Source: UBA3478 sp965662045 | GTDB taxonomy: Bacteria; Bacteroidota; Bacteroidia; Flavobacteriales; Flavobacteriaceae | DNA length: 55,687 nucleotides | Direction: 5' to 3' | NCBI GenBank assembly: GCA_965662045.1 | Contig: CBFIGE010000014.1 | Span: forward strand, 1-55,687 | Shown here: piece by piece, positions 17,991 to 27,125 of the stretch | How the letters are laid out: each line of letters starts with the position of its first letter | How positions within the stretch are numbered: the first letter of the stretch is position 1 | Notes under the pieces: generated by a model | Told to the model about the DNA's origin: nothing | What the model saw: only the letters and a program-made list of their open reading frames with translations | The model's database searches: none | Made by a program: the position numbers and the translations under genes

Positions 17991-19467
17991 TTGACAAGGA
18001 TTTAAAATGTTCCTTAGAGATTGTTTTATTTCGTTTTAGCGCATTCCACCGCACCGCAAATATTATACTGGCTAATCCCATGACAAGAAGCCAAACATAG
18101 GTCGAATGAAAGTACCAAGCACTTACAGCAGTTGCACTCAAATCTTTATAGGTATGGATTCCCAAAAAAAGCGTTAGAAAGATGATACCTCCCCAGCCTA
18201 CAAAACCTTGTAAGCTTCTTTTTTTAAAGACTTCGATTTGTTGGTACAAAGGTGCATTGTACTTTTTGATACGGATTACAGTAATGCACATCAACAGAAA
18301 GTTGACCAGCATAGAAGTTACCATAATGTCTATACCTAAGAAAAAATTTCCTGCAAAATGAGAGCCTAAAACTCCTATACTAGCGCAAATTCCGGCAATG
18401 ATTAAAGCCGTAATAGGTGTTTTTCTTTTGGGATGGATGTAGGCGATACTTTGAGGAATAATATAATCTTTAGCCCAGGCAAACATAAGTCTCGAAACGG
18501 ATAGTAACATGGCAGGAAGATCATTGATCAGTGCAACGGCTGCACCCAAAATAATCAGCGAATCTAAACCACTAGGTAAGACGTAACTCAGAAGCCCTGG
18601 AGCTGTAATATCTTTTATCTGGGCTTGTTCAGCTACATAACTCCAAGGAATAATATGGTATACCGATCCGGCAAAAAGAAAGTAAAAAAGCCCTACACCT
18701 AAAATAGCCACGAGAATAGCCAAGGGTAGATTTCTTTTTGGATTTATAGCCTCGCTACCCGTTTGCGCTATGGCATCAAAACCAATAAAACTTGAAAAAA
18801 GAACTGCAGCTGCCGAGAGAAATGTAGCCCAATGAAAGTTAGGAGTTGGAGGAATTTTATGTTGGGCTCCTTCTTTTGTTGCAATGGCCGAAAGAAAATC
18901 GGATTGATCAAAAAATAATCCTGAAAGAATGACTATACTTCCCAAACAAAAAATCACGATGACCATGGGGATCAACAATCTTGCATAGGATTTGATCCCT
19001 CGAATATTTAAGTAAACAAAGCCCCAGATAAAACTCAAGGCTAGGCCGACACGAATCCATGAAATTTCTAAAATTTGAGAAAGGCTTAGCAAACCATAAC
19101 TATGGGCGATATCCCTAAAGAAGGGAACTACTATATAAGCGATGACTCCTATGACAATCGACAATCCGAACCACTGTGAAAAACTTGCAACAAAACCTAG
19201 ATAAGGATTTAGGCCTCTACTCACATAGAGGTAACTGCCCCCCGCTCTGGGCATGGCTGAAGAAAGTATGGCATAGGCTAAACCTGCAAATATTGCTGGA
19301 ATCGCAGCAAAGGCAAAGGCCCAAAGCACATAAGGCCCAATATCAGGAACACTTCTGTGAATCATAAAGGGAACCACATTGATTGATGCACCTACCATAG
19401 ACGAGACACCCGTAGCTATGACGGTAATTAAACCCATTTTACGAACTAAAGTTGGTTTAAGTTCCAT
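17983..19467 (-). CDS. APC superfamily amino-acid permease
   Basis: A 494-residue inner-membrane protein with about 12 helices. The N-terminal GLITVIATGVSSMVGASIN is the unwound first helix typical of APC transporters, followed by PRAGGSYLYVSRGLNPYLG (the conserved helix 3 region) and SSFIGFDAIAQTGSEAINPK near helix 6. The substrate is probably an amino acid or derivative. It overlaps the DUF885-like lipoprotein gene downstream. Confidence 0.88.
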   Translation of the reverse strand: MELKPTLVRKMGLITVIATGVSSMVGASINVVPFMIHRSVPDIGPYVLWAFAFAAIPAIFAGLAYAILSSAMPRAGGSYLYVSRGLNPYLGFVASFSQWFGLSIVIGVIAYIVVPFFRDIAHSYGLLSLSQILEISWIRVGLALSFIWGFVYLNIRGIKSYARLLIPMVIVIFCLGSIVILSGLFFDQSDFLSAIATKEGAQHKIPPTPNFHWATFLSAAAVLFSSFIGFDAIAQTGSEAINPKRNLPLAILVAILGVGLFYFLFAGSVYHIIPWSYVAEQAQIKDITAPGLLSYVLPSGLDSLIILGAAVALINDLPAMLLSVSRLMFAWAKDYIIPQSIAYIHPKRKTPITALIIAGICASIGVLGSHFAGNFFLGIDIMVTSMLVNFLLMCITVIRIKKYNAPLYQQIEVFKKRSLQGFVGWGGIIFLTLFLGIHTYKDLSATAVSAWYFHSTYVWLLVMGLASIIFAVRWNALKRNKTISKEHFKSLSNE

Positions 19468-19519
19468 AGAGAAGATATCTTTTTAAAAAAGAAAAGTAAA
19501 TTAAAGTTTTTCGCTCAGG

Positions 19520-20065
19520 TTACATACGAACATAACCGTTCATCAAATAATTAGCCATCACACTTGAGGCCGATAGGGCAAAAACAATGTGCTCGTTAAT
19601 CTCATCTCTTTCTAAATTTCTGGGATATAATGCTTGAGAACACACGTAAAGCTTTACATTGTTTTCTGTCAGAAGTTTAATTAGCTCAGTATTTGGGTTT
19701 TTTGTTCCGTATTTTTTCATGTAAGCTTCATCGCTGAGCAAATCAAAGGTGGCCTTACCAGACACAGAGGCTACAATGCGCACATCTCTTAAATCAACAC
19801 CAGATACTCCGAACATATTTAAGGCATGTGCGATACCATTAAGTCCTCGATTTACCCCATTTCTTTTTTCATTATCAGTGATTTTATACAAGAGCTTATA
19901 TTCAAAATTTTTCCTAGGCTGAACACTTGTTGTGGAGTCGTACACAATTCCGCCATAGCCTTCTATGACCGGTGTAGACCATTGCTGACTATAGCTTAGA
20001 GAACAAGTGATAAATAGAGCTAAATATATAAGGTTTTTAACGGATGTTTTATAAAGTGTTTGCAT
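19520..20065 (-). CDS. Exported DsrE-like protein
   Basis: A 181-residue protein from the ATG at 20065. This start is preferred because it puts a signal peptide first (KNLIYLALFITCSLSYSQQ); a longer frame to 20149 would bury it. The mature part follows the periplasmic DsrE/DsrF-like pattern: VIEGYGGIVYDS, NGIAHALNMFGVSGVDL, KYGTKNPNTELIKLL, VKLYVCSQALY (the single Cys of the family) and ALSASSVMANYLMNGY. Function unknown; sulfur-relay homologues are cytoplasmic. Confidence 0.8.
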   Translation of the reverse strand: MQTLYKTSVKNLIYLALFITCSLSYSQQWSTPVIEGYGGIVYDSTTSVQPRKNFEYKLLYKITDNEKRNGVNRGLNGIAHALNMFGVSGVDLRDVRIVASVSGKATFDLLSDEAYMKKYGTKNPNTELIKLLTENNVKLYVCSQALYPRNLERDEINEHIVFALSASSVMANYLMNGYVRM

Positions 20066-20166
20066 GTTTAGTATGGGTTTTAGATTTAACATCAAGTTAA
20101 AACAAAAAACTGAGGTAATATCTGCCCATAAAATAGCTCTACGCGGCACGAAAAAATCGTTGGCTT

Positions 20167-21978
20167 TTACGGATTGAAATTTAGGGCATTGTCAATCAAT
20201 GCAAGATGAGAATAAGCCTGAGGGAAGTTTCCTAATAATTCTTTAGTCTTGAAATCTAAATCTTCACTGAAGAGCCCCAAATGGTTGCTATACGATAAGA
20301 GTTCATCAAAGAGTTGCTTTGATTTTTCACGTTCTCCAATTTGAAATAAACTGTTTATAAACCAGAAGGTACAAACGGTAAAAGAAGAGCTCGGCAGCCC
20401 AAAGTCATCTTCATTCTTGTATCTGAAGAGCAAACCGTCATGGACAAGGTCCTTTTCAATAGCCTTAACCGTTTTAATATATTTAGGATCTTTTCCTTCG
20501 ATGAATCCGTAATACTCCATCAGTAAAACAGAGGCGTCTAGGTGCTCTGATTGATAAGATTGTGTAAAGGCCTGTTTTTTTTCATTCCATGCATTTACCA
20601 TGATATCTTCACGAATTTCGTCTCGAAGCGTACTCCATTTTTGAACTGATTTACCTCCTTGAATCAAATTTGAAATCTTTATGGCACGATCTACCGCAAC
20701 CCAGCACAGTAATTTTGAAAATGTAAAATGACGATCTTCTTGTCTGAATTCCCAAATTCCTTTGTCTGCAGAACGCCAATTGTTTCTGACTACATAAACG
20801 ACTGATTTGACAATAGTCCAAAGTTCTTCGTGTTTGTCATCATCTTCTTTGTAGTTTTCAATTTGGTAATGGATAACATCCATTAGAATACCATAAATGT
20901 CATTTTGCTTTTGGGAGAAGGCGGCATTGCCTATTCGGACTGGTCGAGATCCTTGGTATCCATCCAAATGGTCAAGGATTTCTTCGGTAAGTGTTTTTTC
21001 TCCATTAATGCCATACATGATTTGCAACTTTTCGTTTTTATCTGGAATCAAATCAATGATATAGCGAATGAAGTTTTTTACAATCTGGGTATGTCCAAGT
21101 TTGGCGATGACTTTTATAACCATTGAGGCATCTCTAATCCAACAAAATCGATAATCCCAATTGCGAACTTCACCAACGGTTTCTGGAAGGGAGGTTGTTG
21201 CCGCTGCCAAAACTGCCCCAGTCTTTTCAAAAGTCAATTGCTTTAAGGTCATTGCGCTTCTCAAAATCTCTTGATTGTAATTTTTGAAGGTGGGCGTTTT
21301 ATGGCACCAATTAAGCCAATACACCTTGGTGCGTTCATATTCAAGAAGTGTATTTTCAAGGGTAGGAACGTTTATCTTTTCATTGTAAGAAACGGTAGTA
21401 AACTGATCTTTTTTTAAAGTAAATTCTTCACCTGACAGCACACTTTCTTTATCGAAATCTGTATACAAGAAGAGTGTGTCGTAATGCTTATCGTCCACAA
21501 CGCTGACAATAAAATCCTCTTTGATATAATTATTGGTTTCTCCTATGGCATATTCCAAACGTGGGTCATAAATAATCTTAAGTTTGGGGCTACCGCTTAT
21601 GTGCTTAAATACACGTGTAATTTCTGGAGGCGCGTAATAAAGACCATCTTCTTTTTGATATCGGGACATGAAATCAAGAAGTTCAAAGATGTTCTCACCT
21701 TTTGAAAATCGAGTGCATAGAATGTTGGTGTTTTCAATGTAGGATTGTTTGATTTGATAAGAAGGGTCACATTCGATCTTAAAACTCCCTCCAATCTTTT
21801 CGTCAATGATTTTCCCGAAGACAGACGGGGAATCAAATTGTGGTAAACAGCACCAATCTATTGAGGAATCCTCATTTATAAGTGCTGCAGATTTGCAATT
21901 TCCTATTATACCTAAATTAAGACTATTCTTGTTCTTCAAATTACATATTATGCTATAAATTGGGACTCCGTTAAACAC
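20167..21978 (-). CDS. GH15 family glycoside hydrolase (glucoamylase/trehalase type)
   Basis: About 603 residues. N-terminal beta-sandwich with LGIIGNCKSAALI and SSIDWCCLPQFDSPSVFGKI, then the (alpha/alpha)6 catalytic barrel with GEVRNWDYRFCWIRDAS, GIWEFRQEDRHFTFSKLLCW and GNFPQAYSHLALI. GH15 enzymes of this bacterial type include glucoamylases and trehalases. Its divergent neighbour makes trehalose, so trehalose hydrolysis is plausible but not proven. Start: GTG at 21978, only 3 nt from the otsAB start, or TTG at 21939, which better matches the usual N-terminus. Cytoplasmic, no signal peptide. Confidence 0.88.
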   Translation of the reverse strand: MFNGVPIYSIICNLKNKNSLNLGIIGNCKSAALINEDSSIDWCCLPQFDSPSVFGKIIDEKIGGSFKIECDPSYQIKQSYIENTNILCTRFSKGENIFELLDFMSRYQKEDGLYYAPPEITRVFKHISGSPKLKIIYDPRLEYAIGETNNYIKEDFIVSVVDDKHYDTLFLYTDFDKESVLSGEEFTLKKDQFTTVSYNEKINVPTLENTLLEYERTKVYWLNWCHKTPTFKNYNQEILRSAMTLKQLTFEKTGAVLAAATTSLPETVGEVRNWDYRFCWIRDASMVIKVIAKLGHTQIVKNFIRYIIDLIPDKNEKLQIMYGINGEKTLTEEILDHLDGYQGSRPVRIGNAAFSQKQNDIYGILMDVIHYQIENYKEDDDKHEELWTIVKSVVYVVRNNWRSADKGIWEFRQEDRHFTFSKLLCWVAVDRAIKISNLIQGGKSVQKWSTLRDEIREDIMVNAWNEKKQAFTQSYQSEHLDASVLLMEYYGFIEGKDPKYIKTVKAIEKDLVHDGLLFRYKNEDDFGLPSSSFTVCTFWFINSLFQIGEREKSKQLFDELLSYSNHLGLFSEDLDFKTKELLGNFPQAYSHLALIDNALNFNP

Positions 21979-21981
21979 GTT

Positions 21982-24288
21982 ATGGCTAAGAATATTATTG
22001 TTTCAAATCGCTTACCCATTCGCATTACGAAGGTAGAAAATTCATTTAAATTTACACCTACCTCTGGAGGTTTGGCCACTGGAGTAAAATCAATTCACCA
22101 AGATAAAAACGCCTTGTGGATTGGATGGCCTGGTATAGGCGTAGATGAAATAGAGGAGGATTTACTTCCTTCTATAAATGCTGATTTGAGGGCTAAAAAT
22201 TTTCTTGCTGTTCATTTAACACAAAACGAATTAGACAACTTTTATTACGGTCTGCCGAACAAGTGTTTATGGCCTCTTTTTCACTACTTCATTGAGTACT
22301 CTGTTTTTAATGAAGGGCAGTGGTCTTCATATATCGAGGCCAATCAAAAGTTTGCAGATAAGGTTATCGAGCAAATCGAACCTGGAGATACTGTTTGGAT
22401 TCACGATTATCAATTATTNNNNNNNNNNAATCAAAAGTTTGCAGATAAGGTTATCGAGCAAATCGAACCTGGAGATACTGTTTGGATTCACGATTATCAA
22501 TTATTGCTTTGTCCAAAAATGATTAAAGATGTTTGTCCAGATGTTCAAATAGGGTTTTTTCTGCACATACCCTTTCCGTCTTTTGAGATATTCAGAATAT
22601 TTCCGTGGCGTGAAAAATTATTAGAAGGCATGCTAGGAGCTGATCTTATAGGGTTTCACACTTTCGACTATCAGCGACACTTCTTGAGTTCGGTCAAGCG
22701 AATCGCAAAATTAGATGTGCGCTTTAACCGTATTTTACAAAACCAGCGAGAAATAGTAGTAAATACTTTCCCCATGGGAATTGATTTCAAAAAATTTCAA
22801 GAGGCTGCAACAAATCATAACCTGCAAAAAGAAGCAGAAAAATCAGAATTAAAAAGGCAATTAGAATTACACAAGAAAGCCTCAGAATCTGGTAAGTTAA
22901 TTCTTTCTATTGATCGTTTAGATTACACCAAAGGTGTAGTGAACCGCATTAATGCCTTTGACTTATTTCTGACCAAATACCCGGAGTATTGCGAAAAAGT
23001 GAGATTGGTGATGCTGACAGTTCCTTCTCGTTCTGATGTGCCCGAATACATGAGATTAAAAAAAGAGACAGATGAACTTGTGGGTAGAATAAATGGTAAA
23101 TACGCCACAGTCAATTGGACTCCTATTTGGTACTATTACAGAGCCATGGATTTTGACGATCTCATTGATTTGTATATGACCTCTGATATCGCGATGATTA
23201 CACCGGTGCGCGATGGGATGAATTTAGTTGCTAAAGAATTTGTTGCCACTCGCGTCGAGGGTAATGGAGTACTTATACTAAGCGAAATGGCTGGAGCTTC
23301 CAAAGAACTTTTTGAGGCTGTTTTGGTCAACCCATTTGATTTGAATGCTATGGCAGATTCCTTGCTAGAAGCCATTCGCATGCCATTGAGTGAGCAAAAG
23401 CGAAGAAATTTAAGCATGCAAAAAAGGCTTAAGCGTTATTCTGTGGAACATTGGGCTCAGGAATTTATGAAATCTCTTCAAACGACCCAGCTGCTTCAAT
23501 TCGAAGAAAACACACCCAAATTAAGTTCAAAAGTGCAAGATGAGATCATAGAAGCATTTCACAATGCAAAACACAAGGCTATATTACTCGATTATGATGG
23601 AACACTTGTCGAATTTCACGACAATCCTGACAGGGCTGTTCCTGAGCAAGAGTTGCTACAAAATCTTAAATATCTAAGCGACATAGCGCACACGAGTATT
23701 TCGATCATTAGTGGACGTGACCAAAAGTTTTTGAGTCATCATTTCGAAAATCTTGAGCTAATATTAGCCGCAGAACACGGACACTTTATAAAGTACAAAG
23801 GCAGTGAATGGAAAGGTGCTACCTTGAAGAGCAATGATTGGATGCAAAATATAGTCCCCATCTTTGAATCTTTTTCAGATAGAACTCCAGGAACTTTTAT
23901 AGAAGAAAAGAAAAACAGTCTCGTTTGGCATTACCGAAAAACCGATCCTGAACTTGCTGATCAGCGAGTGACTGAACTCAAGACGGTTTTATCAAGTCTT
24001 ATATCGGATCGTCTTTCAGTTATGGATATGGATAAAGCCTTAGAAGTTGTAGACCAAAGAACAGATAAGGGAACAGCTGTTGCAGAAATCATTAGACAAA
24101 AGAATTATGATTTTATTCTTTGCATTGGAGATGATGTCACAGATGAAAACATGTTTGCAGCCTTACCGGCTCACGCTATAAGTATCAAAGTGGGAAGAAA
24201 GCCCACAATTGCTTCATATTACCTCGAAAACGTATCTCAAGTGAAGACCTTTCTGCAGGCCATGAATTGCGTAAAGGTTGAAAGCTAA
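21982..24288 (+). CDS. Bifunctional trehalose-6-phosphate synthase / trehalose-6-phosphatase fusion (contains assembly gap)
   Basis: The OtsA domain (GT20, about residues 1-500) makes trehalose-6-P from UDP-glucose and glucose-6-P: SNRLPIRI, ALWIGWPG, DTVWIHDYQLL, HIPFPSFEIFRIFPW, SIDRLDYTKGV and TPVRDGMNLVAKEF. The OtsB HAD phosphatase domain (about 525-768) removes the phosphate: LLDYDGTLVEF, SIISGRD, LAAEHGH and CIGDDVTDENMF. As written it has 768 codons, but 87 nt are an artefact (ten N plus a repeated 77 nt), so the real protein should be about 739 residues, still in frame. The next gene begins 3 nt after the stop. Confidence 0.95.
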   Translation: MAKNIIVSNRLPIRITKVENSFKFTPTSGGLATGVKSIHQDKNALWIGWPGIGVDEIEEDLLPSINADLRAKNFLAVHLTQNELDNFYYGLPNKCLWPLFHYFIEYSVFNEGQWSSYIEANQKFADKVIEQIEPGDTVWIHDYQLXXXXNQKFADKVIEQIEPGDTVWIHDYQLLLCPKMIKDVCPDVQIGFFLHIPFPSFEIFRIFPWREKLLEGMLGADLIGFHTFDYQRHFLSSVKRIAKLDVRFNRILQNQREIVVNTFPMGIDFKKFQEAATNHNLQKEAEKSELKRQLELHKKASESGKLILSIDRLDYTKGVVNRINAFDLFLTKYPEYCEKVRLVMLTVPSRSDVPEYMRLKKETDELVGRINGKYATVNWTPIWYYYRAMDFDDLIDLYMTSDIAMITPVRDGMNLVAKEFVATRVEGNGVLILSEMAGASKELFEAVLVNPFDLNAMADSLLEAIRMPLSEQKRRNLSMQKRLKRYSVEHWAQEFMKSLQTTQLLQFEENTPKLSSKVQDEIIEAFHNAKHKAILLDYDGTLVEFHDNPDRAVPEQELLQNLKYLSDIAHTSISIISGRDQKFLSHHFENLELILAAEHGHFIKYKGSEWKGATLKSNDWMQNIVPIFESFSDRTPGTFIEEKKNSLVWHYRKTDPELADQRVTELKTVLSSLISDRLSVMDMDKALEVVDQRTDKGTAVAEIIRQKNYDFILCIGDDVTDENMFAALPAHAISIKVGRKPTIASYYLENVSQVKTFLQAMNCVKVES
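22342..22505. other. Assembly gap of ten N flanked by identical 77-nt copies
   Basis: Bases 22342-22418 are repeated exactly at 22429-22505, separated by N at 22419-22428. The duplicated peptide includes NQKFADKVIEQIEPGDTVWI. A conserved GT20 motif appearing twice is not credible biologically. This is an unmerged contig overlap, and removing 87 nt keeps the frame. Confidence 0.95.
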
Positions 24289-24291
24289 ATA

Positions 24292-25650
24292 ATGGATTTT
24301 TTAGGTGGACTCAAAAAAATTTATAACGACGTAATTGAGGCTCCTGCAACAGAAACTCCCCAGCAGATTCGAATTAGAAACGCCCAACAGGTCAAAGACT
24401 TATTTAATTCGCTTGAAATTGAAATCAAGGGCTCTGAACATCTTCCCTACGAGCGAGATAGTATTTTCATATACAATCACCTGCATAATCATCAAAATCT
24501 TCACGTAGCAAAAAATTTTCAAATCACCTTGGACAGCCACTTTATTAGTAGTGTTTTGTATTCGTATTACGGTGACCCTGGAATTAGAGTTACGCGTCAC
24601 GCATTACCCGAGGAGATTCACCACAAAAAATACTACGACCGTTTAGATTATATACGTGTTTATTCTGATAATTTCATTCCACAAGGAGTAGACAAATTCC
24701 TAATCAAAGAAGCCAACAAATCTTTTTATCAACGGGCCAAAACGGTTTTAAATGATGGTCGTGCACTGATTTGCAGCCCTGAAGGAAATTCTTTTGCAAC
24801 ACATGACTCTCCAGGACCATTTAAGAAAGGAGTTTTTTCTCTAGCCAGTAGTTTGAAACGTCAGCCTAAAATCGTACCCTTAGCTTTGGTAAATTTCGAT
24901 AGGCTTCCACAAGAAACCACCTATAAATTACAGGTAATGCCTCCTTTCAAAATGTCTGATTACGGCATCAATTCATCCAAAAATCCTAAGATTATTGAAG
25001 TCGCTGAAACACTCAACATTTCCTATAAATCATGGATTGACAATTTAAGTATTGACGATAAAAATTTTAAAGTTGAAATAGAGTTGTTAAAGCAAAAAAG
25101 TCAGGCCAAACAAAACCAAAAGGATCTCATTGTTTTTTACGGAAGTTCTACCATTCGACTCTGGTCGAATCTAGAGCAGGATTTTCCAAAACACAATGTC
25201 TTAAATCTAGGGTTTGGTGGGGCGTTTATTCACTCAATGGTTACGCATTTTGAATCGCTCTTTACAGGACTAACCCCAAAAGCTGTCTTTTTATACCTAG
25301 GCGGAAATGATCTCAATCTCGATCTTTCAACAGATGAAATAATAGCGCAAAGTAAAGCCCTTATCGAAGCTGTACATCAAAGATTTCCTCAAACTAAAAT
25401 TTATCACATTTCAATTAAATCTTCTCTAGAGCGACAAGAATATCTCCATTCGATTCAAGCGATAAATCATGCTGTGTACAATCTGACAAAAGAATGCTCT
25501 TACTTAACTCAAATTAGACTTTTTGAAGCCTTATTAGATATAAACCAAAACATTCGAAAAGATGTTTTATTGCAAGATGGATTACACCTCAATACAGAGG
25601 GATATTCTATTTTGAAGGGTTTGGTTCAACAAGCTCTTGAGAACGATTAG
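24292..25650 (+). CDS. Fusion of PlsC-like acyltransferase and SGNH/GDSL hydrolase
   Basis: A 452-residue protein with no signal peptide. Residues about 40-225 look like a lysophospholipid-acyltransferase-type domain: IYNHLHNHQNLH (61-71, in the NHx4D position but lacking the Asp), CSPEGNSFATHDSPGPFKKG (161-180, the PEG motif) and KIVPLALV. Residues about 278-450 form an SGNH hydrolase: VFYGSSTIRLW (catalytic Ser286), LNLGFGG, LGGNDLN (Asn339) and DGLHLNTEGY (Asp429, His432). It lies 3 nt behind otsAB, so it is almost certainly cotranslated with trehalose synthesis. Acylation or deacylation of trehalose or a related glycoside is an inference from position. Confidence 0.8.
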   Translation: MDFLGGLKKIYNDVIEAPATETPQQIRIRNAQQVKDLFNSLEIEIKGSEHLPYERDSIFIYNHLHNHQNLHVAKNFQITLDSHFISSVLYSYYGDPGIRVTRHALPEEIHHKKYYDRLDYIRVYSDNFIPQGVDKFLIKEANKSFYQRAKTVLNDGRALICSPEGNSFATHDSPGPFKKGVFSLASSLKRQPKIVPLALVNFDRLPQETTYKLQVMPPFKMSDYGINSSKNPKIIEVAETLNISYKSWIDNLSIDDKNFKVEIELLKQKSQAKQNQKDLIVFYGSSTIRLWSNLEQDFPKHNVLNLGFGGAFIHSMVTHFESLFTGLTPKAVFLYLGGNDLNLDLSTDEIIAQSKALIEAVHQRFPQTKIYHISIKSSLERQEYLHSIQAINHAVYNLTKECSYLTQIRLFEALLDINQNIRKDVLLQDGLHLNTEGYSILKGLVQQALEND

Positions 25651-25681
25651 GGCTTTATTCGAAAGGATAATAAGAAAGTGC

Positions 25682-26146
25682 CTACAATTTGCTGGCTACT
25701 TCATCGTAGTACTCTTGAGTCAATACTTCTGTCCAAGTAGTAGGTGTGGTTCCGGCATAAAGCGCCAAATAAGTCACATCGCTATCTTTAGAAGAAGAAT
25801 GCCAGTGCTCTGTCTGTCTGGGGCATCTGAAAACATCACCGGTTTTCATAAGGATAGGATCTTTTCCTCTTTCTTGATAGTATCCTTCACCTTCAACTAC
25901 GATCAGAACCTGCGTAGACATGTGATAATGCCAATCTAATGTAGAATTAGCTCTAAAGGTCGCTTTGGTAATATTATAGGGTAATTCTCTGCCAGAATCG
26001 AGTAGTCGATTCAGATAAGCATCTCCGATATAGTGGGTGTTAGGGGCTCTATTTCCCTCATCTTGATAAGATTTAATATTGTATTGGCTTTGAGAGAATC
26101 CTATAAATGGAAGACTTAAAAATACAAGTAGTATGCACTGTTTCAT
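25682..26146 (-). CDS. Exported cupin-domain protein
   Basis: About 154 residues from the ATG at 26146 (or 156 from 26152), chosen because MKQCILLVFLSLPFIGFSQ is a good signal peptide; the frame is open further upstream without coding character. Cupin motif 1 is TLDWHYHMSTQVLIVVEGEG, and motif 2 is MKTGDVFRCPRQTEHWHSS. The His residues suit a metal site. The reaction is unknown. Convergent with the acyltransferase-SGNH gene. Confidence 0.82.
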   Translation of the reverse strand: MKQCILLVFLSLPFIGFSQSQYNIKSYQDEGNRAPNTHYIGDAYLNRLLDSGRELPYNITKATFRANSTLDWHYHMSTQVLIVVEGEGYYQERGKDPILMKTGDVFRCPRQTEHWHSSSKDSDVTYLALYAGTTPTTWTEVLTQEYYDEVASKL

Positions 26147-26307
26147 AGGCATTGTTTGTCTTATAAAAGTAGTGTAATTGAACTGTAATTTTATATGTAA
26201 GAGAAAAAAAACATCCTCATAAAAGACCTTGTCAAGCAATTGAATGACATTCAAAAGAACAAGCTGTGGATGGGAAATAATTTGGAAAAAAATTGAATAA
26301 CATATGA

Positions 26308-26699
26308 GCTGAAGAAGCATATGTTCGTTCCCTAAAGAAACTAAATTCAGTTGCTCAAATCATTGCGCGCCTGACCTTTTGGAATCGGGATTTAATCACA
26401 AAAATCAATACAATAAAAGGCATATTTTAGAATCTGATATAGAAAACTGGAATAGCACAGAAGAACTTCAAAAGCAAGGATGGTCAACTATTTACGAGAA
26501 CTATCAATCAAGTTTAGATGAGGTTCTTAAAATCTTAAATTTAAAGGATGATTCTTTTTTAAAGCAGGTTTATTACGATCAGGATTTTAAACAACGTTTT
26601 ACATACGAATTCGCAGTCAATGGCGTATTACACCATCATTTATATCATTTAGGGCAACTAGGGATTATAACAAAGTTGATTAAACTAGAACACTATTAA
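26308..26699 (+). pseudogene. Decayed DinB-like gene (5' truncated and frameshifted)
   Basis: In one frame 26308-26430 reads AEEAYVRSLKKLNSVAQIIA then RLTFWNRDLITKIN, the first half of a DinB/YfiT four-helix domain, but it opens after a TGA at 26305 with no start codon. The second half is in another frame (about 26400-26699), with the typical end HHHLYHLGQLGIITKL. Joining needs a shift near 26400-26430. The His residues of the DinB metal site survive in the second half. The 106-codon open frame there would start from a TTG and lacks the first helices, so I treat the locus as a pseudogene. Confidence 0.65.
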
Positions 26700-26712
26700 A
26701 TCATTAGCACCC

Positions 26713-27078
26713 ATGAAAAAAATACGCTTAATAGGTCTGGTAATCTTTACAACTAATTCTTGCGGATCTTTTAAATCGGAGTTAACAATTCCCGCAAATC
26801 AGACTTTTATACTTGGAGAATTGAATGCCAAAAACTATTCAGCAGAGTTAAGCAATATTTCTGAGCTTAAGGTTTTGATCAGAATTCAAAGTAAGACTTC
26901 AGCTCAAATTTTAAATGTACTAGAACTGCAACCAAATTAAAAAATCAAGCTTTTCATCAGTAAAGATGAGGTCGCATACTTCAAAAATGACAATGAGCAA
27001 GTCGTTAAGGTAAATGTTGTTTTAAACAAAGGTGTCGAGGGAATGCGTTACATAAAAGGGAACAGAACTAGCGGTTAA
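26713..27078 (+). pseudogene. Small lipoprotein gene interrupted by an in-frame TAA
   Basis: The first 75 codons start MKKIRLIGLVIFTTNSCGS, a lipoprotein signal, and stop at TAA 26938-26940. The same frame continues for 45 more sense codons (KIKLFISKDEVAYFKNDNEQ, VVKVNVVLNKGVEGMRYIKG, NRTSG) to a TAA at 27076. The continuation is clearly protein-like and collinear, so a single nonsense change in a gene of about 121 codons is the simplest reading. A sequencing error is possible. Family unknown. Confidence 0.6.
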
Positions 27079-27125
27079 TAAAGTGTTGTTTTTATTATAT
27101 TGCGAATAACAATAAATAAACATTC

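Noticed and set aside
20905..21126. Rightward ORF inside the GH15 gene
   Set aside because: It is a shadow frame of a well-supported family protein on the opposite strand, with no recognisable sequence of its own.
22342..22505. Tandem duplication of a substrate-binding segment in OtsA
   Set aside because: The copies are exact and separated by ten N, which marks a scaffold join, not evolution.
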